16,406 nt of DNA from a bacterium. Its GTDB lineage: Bacteria > JAUVQV01 > DATDCY01. The stretch covers positions 1 through 16,406 of the forward strand of contig DATDCY010000276.1 of the NCBI GenBank assembly GCA_036524115.1. Direction: 5' to 3'. Made by a program: the position numbers and the translations under genes. Shown here one piece after another: positions 6,269 through 12,941 of the stretch (position 1 is the stretch's first letter; every line of letters starts with the position of its first letter). A model generated the notes under the pieces. The model did not search any database and was not told the origin of the DNA. It saw only the letters and a program-made list of their open reading frames with translations.

Positions 6269-7185
6269 TACTTGGCGTAAGGCGGCAGGTTACACCTCTT
6301 GGCCATCGCGCGGACCGGCTCGAACTCCTCTTCCCGGAGCGGGACGAACCCGGAGACGAGCGCGCTCCGCAGCACCTTGCGCACCTCGCCGTCGACGGCC
6401 GCCACGGTGTCCGCGTTGACGGCGAACAGCGCCGTGCGGACGTCCTCCACCGTCGACTCCGGCAACGTCGGCGCCGCGGAGAAGACGCAGTAGGGGACGC
6501 GGGGGCCGCGGGCGATCACCCGGTAGTCGCCCGGCAGGAGCTTGCCGTCGGCCTCCATGACCTCCAGGTCCAGCGCCGGCCCGGCGCCCGCGTCGAAGGC
6601 GCCGTTGACCACCGCGAAGATCGCCTTCTCGTGCTTGTAGGAGCCGGCGGGGAACGCATAGTACCCGAGGTCCTTCTCGGGGTCGAGCCCGGCCTCGAGC
6701 AGCAGCCAGTAGGGCGAGAGATACGCCGTCGGGGCGAACGGGGGGCCGAAGATGAAGCGCTTGCCGCGCAGCTCGGCCGGCGAGCGCACCTGGCTGTCGC
6801 GGCCGACGATGATCGTGCCCGTCGAGTACGCGCCGTCCTTGCCGCGCGACTCGCCGGCGACCACCCGGAAGCCGTAGCTCTCGTGGAACCAGACGTAGAG
6901 GTAGCTGTTGGTGTGGATCAGGTCGAAGCGGCCGGCGCGCACCGCCTCGTCGAAGTCGGCCGTGTCGAGCCAGACGGGCTGGACGCGCCGCCCGAGCTGC
7001 TCGGCGAGGTGCGCGGCCAGCGGGGCAAAGCGGCCGCGCGTCTCCTCGACGCTGTTGCAGATCATGAAGGCGACGCGCAGCGGGCGCGCGTCCCCGCCGC
7101 CGCCGCGCCCGCAGCCCGCGAGCGCAAGCAGCACGCCGAGAGCTATGGCGAGGACCGGCCGCAGCAGACGCCCGTGGGCGCTCAT
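6265..7185 (-). CDS. PhnD-like periplasmic substrate-binding lipoprotein
   Basis: The 306-residue protein starts with a lipoprotein signal (LALAGC, lipid-modified C25). A PhnD/SsuA-type type 2 periplasmic binding fold follows: RVAFMICNSVEE, LAAHLAEQLGRRV, FDEAVRAGRFDLIHTNSYLYV, KRFIFGPPFAPTAYLSPYWLLLEAG, then a domain ending in FEPVRAMAKRC. Family members bind phosphonate, phosphite or other small anions for ABC import, and some serve as sensory binding proteins. No PhnC ATPase or PhnE permease is nearby; instead the operon continues to a TPR-like protein and YedE. The ATG at 7185 is preceded by a modest GGGGCAGG. Upstream in-frame starts exist (for example GTG in the GGAGGATGAGGTG stretch), and the frame stays open into a repeat, but those starts would displace the signal peptide. 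Confidence 0.85.
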   Translation of the reverse strand: MSAHGRLLRPVLAIALGVLLALAGCGRGGGGDARPLRVAFMICNSVEETRGRFAPLAAHLAEQLGRRVQPVWLDTADFDEAVRAGRFDLIHTNSYLYVWFHESYGFRVVAGESRGKDGAYSTGTIIVGRDSQVRSPAELRGKRFIFGPPFAPTAYLSPYWLLLEAGLDPEKDLGYYAFPAGSYKHEKAIFAVVNGAFDAGAGPALDLEVMEADGKLLPGDYRVIARGPRVPYCVFSAAPTLPESTVEDVRTALFAVNADTVAAVDGEVRKVLRSALVSGFVPLREEEFEPVRAMAKRCNLPPYAKY

Positions 7186-7234
7186 GCCTGCCCCGACCCT
7201 GTCACACACCTCATCCTCCATTCTCATGGGATGC

Positions 7235-7395
7235 GGGAGGCGCGATAAGGGTCCAGATGCGCTGGTCTTTGGGGGGGGGTGACAGCGGCGGCAGCCGCGC
7301 CAAAGGGGGCGCAGCCCCCATCGAAGCGCCCGCCAAGCGGCTATGCGGGGCAAGGTAAATCCGCCGGGCGCTGGTGGGCCCTTAGCGCGCCTCCC
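7235..7395. repeat. Structured dispersed repeat, copy 2 (161 bp including arms)
   Basis: This is the second copy of the element at 4513-4673. The core has the same hairpins, GCGGC/GCCGC (7285-7298) and GGGGGC/GCCCCC (7305-7319). The pairing GCCC/GGGC (7328-7331 with 7348-7351) corresponds to GTCC/GGAC in copy 1, a T-A to C-G compensatory change. The outer arms are unrelated in sequence to copy 1 but pair with each other: GGGAGGCGCG at 7235-7244 with 7386-7395, and TAAGGG at 7246-7251 with 7379-7384. It lies four bases after the response-regulator stop and before the PhnD-like gene. A run of G (about 7271-7279) marks the main length difference. Confidence 0.85.
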
Positions 7396-7399
7396 GCCG

Positions 7400-7789
7400 C
7401 TACTCTTCCTCGATGATGTGGCGGGCGTCGAGGACCTCGTTGAACTTCTTGCGCAGCGTGCTCGGGCGGAACGGCTTGGTGATGTAGTCGTCCGCGCCGG
7501 CCTCCTTGCCCTTCTGGATGTCGACCTGCTGGCTCTTCGCGGTGAGCATGATCACCGGGATGTCGCGCGTCGCCGCATCGGCCTTGAGCTCGCGGCAGAC
7601 CTCGAACCCGTCCATGTAGGGCATCATGATGTCGAGCATGATCAGGTCCGGGAGCTCCTCGCGGGCCTTCTGGAGCGCCTCCCTGCCGTTGACCGCGGTC
7701 ACGCAGTCGTATCCCTCCATCTCCACGGCGTCCTGGAGGGCCATGAGGATGTAGGGCTCGTCGTCGCACACGAGGATCTTCTTGGCCAT
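7400..7789 (-). CDS. Single-domain response regulator (CheY-like receiver)
   Basis: The 129-residue protein is a lone receiver domain. It shows the acidic pair in VCDDEP (residues 9-10), the phosphoacceptor Asp in IMLDIMMPYMDGFEV, the conserved Thr in VIMLTAKS, and the Lys in DYITKPFRP. There is no output domain, so it probably signals by protein contact or passes phosphate along a relay. It follows the sensor kinase by 45 bases on the same strand and is almost certainly its partner. A GGAGAGGCGGGAAAG purine-rich stretch precedes the ATG. The short tail after the receiver (ARHIIEEE) carries no recognised motif. Confidence 0.95.
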   Translation of the reverse strand: MAKKILVCDDEPYILMALQDAVEMEGYDCVTAVNGREALQKAREELPDLIMLDIMMPYMDGFEVCRELKADAATRDIPVIMLTAKSQQVDIQKGKEAGADDYITKPFRPSTLRKKFNEVLDARHIIEEE

Positions 7790-7834
7790 CGTCTTTCCCG
7801 CCTCTCCTTGTTCGCAGCCCCCGGAGCCCGCCGG

Positions 7835-9403
7835 TCAGCCCGATGCCGCGCTGGCCGTCTCCTTCTCCAACGCGGCGGGCGCGGCGCGCTCGCCTTCCGG
7901 CTTCTCCTCGTAGGGGATCGTGAAGTAGAAGGTGCTCCCCGCCCCGACCTCGCTCTCGGCCCAGATCCTGCCGCCGTGGTGCAGCACGATCTCCTTGCAG
8001 ATCGAGAGCCCGAGCCCCGTGCCGCCCTGGCTGCGCGTGAAGTGGTCCTCGACCTGCTGGAACTTCTCGAAGATCTTCTCGATGTTCTCGGGGGCGATGC
8101 CGATGCCCTCGTCCGAGACCGCGATCTGCACGTAGGTGCGGAAGCGCCGGTCCGTGAGCCGCCCGACCTCGCTGCCGCGCTCGGCCGAAAGCACGACCTT
8201 GCTTCCCGGGCGGGTGAACTTGATGGCGTTGGAGAGCAGGTTGGCGACCACCTGCACCAGCTTGTCGTGGTCGCCCAGCACGATCGGCAGCCCGGCGTCG
8301 ACCTCGGAGACCAGACGCACGTTGCGCGCCGCCCCGGCGCCGGCGAAGGTCTGCGCCGTCGTGCGCAGCGCCTGCTCGATGCTGACCTCCTCGACCTTCC
8401 ACTTGAACTTCCCGGCGCTGATCTTCTGCAGGTCGAGCAGGTCGTTGATGAGGCGGGTGAGCCGGTCGGTCTCCTCGTTGATCACCCGCAGGTACTTCTG
8501 CTGGCGCGCCGGATCGACGGAGCCGACGCGCTCCATCATGACCTCGGCGAAGTACTTGATCGAGGTCAGCGGCGTGCGCAGCTCGTGCGAGACGATCGAG
8601 ATGAAGTCGTCCTTCATCTCGTTGAGCTTGCGGATTGTCTCGATCATCGAGTTGAAGCTGCGGCCCATGACGCCGAGCTCGTCGCGGGTGGCGAGCTCGA
8701 CGCGCGCCTCCATGTTGCCGCCCTCGACCTCGCGGATCGTGCGGACCATCCGCTGGACCGGCCGGCTCACCAGGTAGCCCAGCAACAGCGAGAGCGCGAG
8801 CGACGTCGCGAGCACGGTGGCGATGGCCCCCGTCGCCCCGCCCGCGCGCATGATGTCGCGGTTCTTCGCCATGCGCGCCTTGGCCTCGGCCATGTTGAGG
8901 CAGACGTCCAGGACGCCGAGGACCCGCTTGCCCTTGTCGTGGCAGCCGTGGCAGCGCTCCTGGTTGAACAGGGGACGGACCATGCAGAACTGCCGCTCGC
9001 TCCCCGCGTCGTAGGCCTTCCCCTTGACCTCGTTGTTGAGGTAGACGTCGTAGTGGACCTCCGAGATCTTCTTGCCGATGTCCTTCGGGTTGAGCGACTG
9101 GCGGATCGTGCCGTCCTGCGAGAAGATCACCAGCTGCTGCAGCTCGGTGTAGGAGTTGGTCAGCTCGGCCATCTGGAGCAGCTGGCGCATGTGGCCGCCC
9201 TCGGTGGTGTAGGCGATGTTGTTGTAGATCGCGTCCATGAGCAGCACCGCCTTGCGGCGGGTGGCGTCCTCGAACGCCTCGTTGAGCGAGGTCAGGGTGA
9301 GGTAGGTCGTGATGCTGTACGAGGCCCCGAGGAAGACGACGAGGACGAGCGCGACACCGGCGACGATCTTCGCCTGCAGTCGTTGCGCGATCAGGTCAAT
9401 CAT
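7835..9403 (-). CDS. Membrane sensor histidine kinase with periplasmic c-type haem motif
   Basis: The 522-residue kinase has a membrane helix at about 13-33, a periplasmic domain at 34-185, a second helix at about 188-212 and a HAMP linker to about 262. The phosphoacceptor His lies in SHELRTPLTS (H273), and the ATPase domain shows N-box NLLSNAIKF, G1 DEGIGIAP (431-438) and G2 GGTGLGL (460-466). The periplasmic domain carries CHGCH (151-155), a CXXCH haem c attachment motif, inside a PAS-like/DUF3365-like region (RPLFNQERCHGCHDKG). Related haem c sensor domains are known from Geobacter chemoreceptors, where they are thought to read redox state or small ligands. The ATG overlaps the end of the upstream phosphoesterase gene by 8 bases; no clear ribosome-binding site is seen. 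Signal and targets are unknown. Confidence 0.93.
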   Translation of the reverse strand: MIDLIAQRLQAKIVAGVALVLVVFLGASYSITTYLTLTSLNEAFEDATRRKAVLLMDAIYNNIAYTTEGGHMRQLLQMAELTNSYTELQQLVIFSQDGTIRQSLNPKDIGKKISEVHYDVYLNNEVKGKAYDAGSERQFCMVRPLFNQERCHGCHDKGKRVLGVLDVCLNMAEAKARMAKNRDIMRAGGATGAIATVLATSLALSLLLGYLVSRPVQRMVRTIREVEGGNMEARVELATRDELGVMGRSFNSMIETIRKLNEMKDDFISIVSHELRTPLTSIKYFAEVMMERVGSVDPARQQKYLRVINEETDRLTRLINDLLDLQKISAGKFKWKVEEVSIEQALRTTAQTFAGAGAARNVRLVSEVDAGLPIVLGDHDKLVQVVANLLSNAIKFTRPGSKVVLSAERGSEVGRLTDRRFRTYVQIAVSDEGIGIAPENIEKIFEKFQQVEDHFTRSQGGTGLGLSICKEIVLHHGGRIWAESEVGAGSTFYFTIPYEEKPEGERAAPAALEKETASAASG

Positions 9404-10565
9404 CGTGCCGCGCGCCGCTCATGGTCCCCCCCCCCGGGATGCTGCCGCCGGACTCCGGCCCCGGCGATGCTACATCAGCGCTCTGCCCCATGGCAAGGGC
9501 CGGGGGCTCGCCGGGCCGCGCCAGCAGCGGCCGGAATTCCGCCCGGCCATGGAAGCCGAGCAGCGCGAGCAGCCGCGCGAGCAGCTCCTCCTCCAGCGCC
9601 TCGACCTCGAAGTCCGTGAGCCCCGCGACGTCGACCTGCCCGCCGGCCATGCGCCCGTGCCCGCCGGCCGTCCCCCGCTCCCGGAGCACCTCGCGCAGCA
9701 GCCGCCCGGCCCCGCGGCCCCGCGCGGCCCGCAGCGAGATGTGGAGCAGGCCGCCGTGGCGGCCGGTCACGACCGACCAGCCCATGCGCTCGTGGGCGAG
9801 GAGGAAGTCGGCGATCTGCGCGACGGCGTCGGGGCTCTCGACCCGCCCGAGCCGCGTGCCGATCACGTTGCGGTAGGAGACCGCCCGGTGCAGGGCGCGG
9901 TCGAGGACGGCGAAGTACGAGCGCGGCAGGCGGGGGTGCTCGATGCGGGCGAGGATCCGCTTGCGCACCTTCGGGTAGAGCCACAGGTACGCCTCCAGGT
10001 CGCGCTCGTCCGCCCCGTGGCCGAGGTCCCGCGTCTCCGAGGAGATGCCGTAGGCCAGGGCCGTGGCCAGCCAGGGCGGGACCGCCAGCCCGGAAAGCTG
10101 CAGGTACTCGGCGAGGATGGTGGCCGTCGCGCCGTAACCGGGCCGGATGTCCACCCACGCCGCCGCCGTCGACTTGAGCGCCGGGTGGTGGTCGATGACC
10201 ACGAGCGGGCGCGCGGCGCGCGGGACGGAGTTGTTGCCGGACCGCGGCTGGGTGTCGACGAGCGCGACGTGGCCCCAGTCGAGCGCCGGCAGGCTCTCGA
10301 GCGGGCGCAGGGGCAGGCGCAGGAGGCTGACCATGGCGCGGTTCTCGGCGCGGCCGATCATCCCCTCGTAGGCCACGGCGGCCCGCACCCCCGCCAGGTG
10401 CTCGAGCAGGAAGCGCAGCGCCAGCGCGCTGGAGATCGAGTCGGGGTCGGGGTTGCGGTGGGCGCAGACGACGACGGCGTGCGACCCGGCCACCGCCCGC
10501 AGCAGCCCGGCGAGCGGGTCCTCCGGGGATGCGGCGTGCGGGGCGGGGGCGTGGTCCTCGCTCAC
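9396..10565 (-). CDS. DHH-family phosphoesterase (NrnA/RecJ-like)
   Basis: The 389-residue protein shows the DHH metal-binding motifs: AHRNPDPDS (D40, D42), VDT (D104), IDHHP (D125-H127) and SSETRD (D180). It ends with a DHHA1 domain carrying GGHGRMAGG (301-309). That arrangement is typical of manganese-dependent NrnA-type enzymes, which degrade nanoRNA or hydrolyse pAp or cyclic dinucleotide products; which of these it does cannot be told from sequence. The GTG start has no evident Shine-Dalgarno sequence. The C-terminal 40 residues are a Gly/Pro/Ala-rich tail encoded partly by a run of ten G on the coding strand (9426-9435). It overlaps the kinase start, so phosphoesterase, kinase and regulator probably form one transcript. 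Confidence 0.88.
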   Translation of the reverse strand: MSEDHAPAPHAASPEDPLAGLLRAVAGSHAVVVCAHRNPDPDSISSALALRFLLEHLAGVRAAVAYEGMIGRAENRAMVSLLRLPLRPLESLPALDWGHVALVDTQPRSGNNSVPRAARPLVVIDHHPALKSTAAAWVDIRPGYGATATILAEYLQLSGLAVPPWLATALAYGISSETRDLGHGADERDLEAYLWLYPKVRKRILARIEHPRLPRSYFAVLDRALHRAVSYRNVIGTRLGRVESPDAVAQIADFLLAHERMGWSVVTGRHGGLLHISLRAARGRGAGRLLREVLRERGTAGGHGRMAGGQVDVAGLTDFEVEALEEELLARLLALLGFHGRAEFRPLLARPGEPPALAMGQSADVASPGPESGGSIPGGGTMSGARHDD

Positions 10566-10575
10566 GGGCGGGGGT

Positions 10576-10605
10576 TTGACAGGCTTCGCGGTCGGGTGAT
10601 AGACA
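10576..10605 (+). promoter_or_regulatory. Sigma-70-type promoter for the DUF3467 gene
   Basis: A perfect -35 TTGACA (10576-10581) is followed after 18 bases by TAGACA (10600-10605), preceded by TG at the extended -10 position (10597-10598). The -10 hexamer is only a half match. Predicted transcription starts near 10612, leaving a leader of about 28 bases with AAAGGAG at 10626-10632. The site lies in the 74-base space between the divergent phosphoesterase and DUF3467 genes. Confidence 0.55.
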
Positions 10606-10639
10606 CAGCGGCAACGCCGCAGGAGAAAGGAGCCCGCCC

Positions 10640-10930
10640 GTGTCCAGCCAGCAGCAACGAGAAGTCAAGGTCAAGATCAGCGACGAGATCCTCCGGGGCT
10701 GCTACGCCAACACCCTGGTGGTCGCGCACACCGCCGAGGAGTTCGTGCTGGACTTCATCCTGACGCTGCCGCCGCAGGCCGTCTGCAACGCCCGGGTCCT
10801 GATCCACCCGGGACACCTCAAGCGCGTGATCCAGGCGCTGCAGCAGAACCTGGCGCGGTACGAGGCGACGCACGGCACCGTCACGGCGGCGCCCGATCCG
10901 GGCCCCGGCTCCATAGGCTTCACCAACTAG
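10640..10930 (+). CDS. DUF3467 family protein
   Basis: The 96-residue protein matches the DUF3467 pattern: VKISDEILRGCYANTLVVAHTAEEFVLDF, then ILTLPP, then ARVLIHPGHLKRVIQALQQNLARYEATHG. Family members are small, soluble, widespread bacterial proteins of unknown function. The GTG start is well supported by AAAGGAG seven bases upstream. It stands alone behind its own promoter, between the divergent phosphoesterase gene and the acyl-CoA synthetase. The last 15 residues (AAPDPGPGSIGFTN) are a flexible tail. No enzymatic motif is present. Confidence 0.88.
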   Translation: MSSQQQREVKVKISDEILRGCYANTLVVAHTAEEFVLDFILTLPPQAVCNARVLIHPGHLKRVIQALQQNLARYEATHGTVTAAPDPGPGSIGFTN

Positions 10931-11051
10931 GGCTCGCACGGGGGAATATTCTCGGGCCGGCGCCGGCGGCCGTCAAGCCGCCCGTGCCGCGCCCGCCGCA
11001 GGCACCAGCGCCCGGGCGCAGCGGCCCGGGGGCGCCGCAGGGGGGGGAGAG
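10931..11051. other. Intergenic spacer with GC palindromes before the acyl-CoA synthetase gene
   Basis: This 121-base spacer has a perfect 12-bp palindrome GCGCCCGGGCGC at 11008-11019 and a CCGGCGCCGG palindrome near 10959-10968. Neither is followed by a T-run, so neither is a clear intrinsic terminator. An isolated AATATT near 10956 or slightly before is the only AT-rich spot, and no convincing -35/-10 pair is seen. It ends in GGGGGGGAGAG, the ribosome-binding site of the next gene. Confidence 0.4.
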
Positions 11052-12941
11052 ATGGCAGAGACTGTCGCCGGGATGTTCCTCGAGGTCGTCGGCCGCCACG
11101 GTGAGCGCCCCGCCTTCCGGCACCGCGCCGGCGAGAAGCTCGTCACCTACACCTACGCGGAACTGGCCGAGCGGGTCGCCGCCCTCGGGACCTCCCTGCT
11201 CGCCCTCGGCGTGCACCGGGGCGACCGGGTCGGGCTGATCTCGGACAACCGCCCGGAGTGGATCGTCGCCGACCTGGCCTGCGTGAGCATCGGCGCCCCG
11301 GACGTGCCGCGCGGGAGCGACACCACGCCGAAGGAGATCGAGTACATCCTCGGGCACTCGGGCGCGACGGCGGCGTTTGTCGAGGACGCGCGGCGGTTCG
11401 ACCGGCTCGTCGAGATGCGCGAGCGCCTGCCGGGGCTGAAGCTGATCGTCGTGCTCGACCCCGGCTTCGGCGGCGAGCTGCCCTGCGACGTGCACCGGCT
11501 CGAGGACCTCATCGAGAAGGGGCGCGTGCTGCGCGCCGGCGGCGACCGCCGCCTGGAGGCATCGCGCGCCGCGATCGGGCCGGAGGACGTCGCGACGATC
11601 ATCTACACCTCGGGGACCACCGGCGAGCCCAAGGGCGTCATGCTCGCGCACCGCAACCTGATGCAGAACATCACGGTGCTCCCGGACCATCTGCAGATCA
11701 CGCACGAGGACCTGTTCATCTCGCTGCTGCCGCCGTGGCACATCTTCGAGCGCATGGTGGAGTACGTGGCGATCTCCGCCGGGGCCACGCAGTTCTACAG
11801 CAGCATCCGCACCCTCGCCGCCGACATGGCGCGCGAGAAGCCGACCTTCATGGCGAGCGTCCCGCGCGTCTGGGAGGGGATCTACGGGCGGGTCACCGCG
11901 AACATCGCGAAGGAGCCGGCGGCCAAGCAGCGGATCTTCCGGCTGCTGCTCGGGGCGAGCCGGCGCTCGGTCTTCGCGCGCAAGGTCCTGCAGGGGCGCG
12001 ACACCCTGTTCACGGCGCCGTCGGCCCCGGCACGCCTGGCGCGCGTCCTCGGCGCCGCCGCGACGCTCGCCGCGCTCGCGCCGGTGCACGCCTTCGCGCA
12101 GAAGAAGTTCGCGGCGATCCGCGAGCGCACGGGAGGGCGGCTGCGCGCGGCGGTCTCCGGCGGCGGGGCGCTGCCCCCGTACGTCGATGAGTTCTTCGCG
12201 GCGGTCGGCATCACGCTGCTCGAGGGCTACGGCCTGACCGAGACCTCGCCGGTGGTGGCGGCGCGCACGTTCGACCGGCAGGTGCTGGGGACGGTCGGGG
12301 AACCGATCCCCGGGACCGAGGTCCGCATCGTCGACGAGCACGGCCGCGACCTGCCCCAGGGCCAGAAGGGGATCGTGCTCTGCCGCGGCGACCAGGTGAT
12401 GCTCGGTTACTACCGCCGGCCGGAGGAGACCGCGAAGGTCCTCTCGGCCGACGGCTGGTTCAACACGGGGGACCTCGGCCGCCTGACGGTGCGCGGCGAG
12501 CTGGCGCTGACCGGCCGCGCCAAGGAGACGATCGTGCTCCTCGGCGGCGAGAACGTGGAGCCGACGCCGATCGAGGAGGCGCTCAAGGAGAGCCCCTACA
12601 TCTCGCAGGTCATGGTGGTCGGCCAGGACCGCAAGCACCTCGGCGCCCTTGTCGTGCCCGGCTTCGACGCGGTGCGCGAGTGGCTCGCCGCGCGCGGCCC
12701 GGCGGGCACGCCGACGAACGAGGAGATCTGCGGTCGCGCCGACGTGCACGAGCTGGTCAAGGCGGAGATGCACCGGCTCCTGACCGAGGAGCGCGGCTTC
12801 AAGTACTACGAGCGCATCCCGCGCGTGGTGCTGCTGGCGCGCGAGTTTGCCGTCGGCGAGGAGATGACGCAGACGATGAAAATGCGCCGCACCGTGATCA
12901 CGGAGCGTTACGCGGCGCAGATCGAGTCGCTGTTCCGCTAG
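11052..12941 (+). CDS. Long-chain acyl-CoA synthetase (AMP-forming fatty acid--CoA ligase)
   Basis: The 629-residue enzyme activates fatty acids to acyl-adenylates and then acyl-CoA at the cytoplasmic membrane face. It shows the AMP-binding P-loop YTSGTTGEPKG (185-195), EGYGLTETSP (391-400), NTGDLG (471-476) and GRAKETIVLLGGENVEPTPIE (488-508). The probable catalytic Lys is K610 in TQTMKMRR. Length and the GENVEP motif fit the long FadD15/ACSL-like class rather than short acetyl-CoA synthetases. A GGGGAGAG ribosome-binding site supports the ATG. A hydrophobic Ala-rich stretch (about 328-350) may be a membrane-associating segment. It may be used for fatty-acid catabolism or for recycling lipid chains. 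The stop overlaps the convergent rmuC stop. Confidence 0.95.
   Translation: MAETVAGMFLEVVGRHGERPAFRHRAGEKLVTYTYAELAERVAALGTSLLALGVHRGDRVGLISDNRPEWIVADLACVSIGAPDVPRGSDTTPKEIEYILGHSGATAAFVEDARRFDRLVEMRERLPGLKLIVVLDPGFGGELPCDVHRLEDLIEKGRVLRAGGDRRLEASRAAIGPEDVATIIYTSGTTGEPKGVMLAHRNLMQNITVLPDHLQITHEDLFISLLPPWHIFERMVEYVAISAGATQFYSSIRTLAADMAREKPTFMASVPRVWEGIYGRVTANIAKEPAAKQRIFRLLLGASRRSVFARKVLQGRDTLFTAPSAPARLARVLGAAATLAALAPVHAFAQKKFAAIRERTGGRLRAAVSGGGALPPYVDEFFAAVGITLLEGYGLTETSPVVAARTFDRQVLGTVGEPIPGTEVRIVDEHGRDLPQGQKGIVLCRGDQVMLGYYRRPEETAKVLSADGWFNTGDLGRLTVRGELALTGRAKETIVLLGGENVEPTPIEEALKESPYISQVMVVGQDRKHLGALVVPGFDAVREWLAARGPAGTPTNEEICGRADVHELVKAEMHRLLTEERGFKYYERIPRVVLLAREFAVGEEMTQTMKMRRTVITERYAAQIESLFR

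Noticed and set aside
7186-7353. N-terminal extension of the PhnD-like protein back to an ATG at 7353
   Set aside because: It would put 56 repeat-encoded and spacer-encoded residues before a normal lipoprotein signal peptide, and the ATG at 7185 gives a standard family length.
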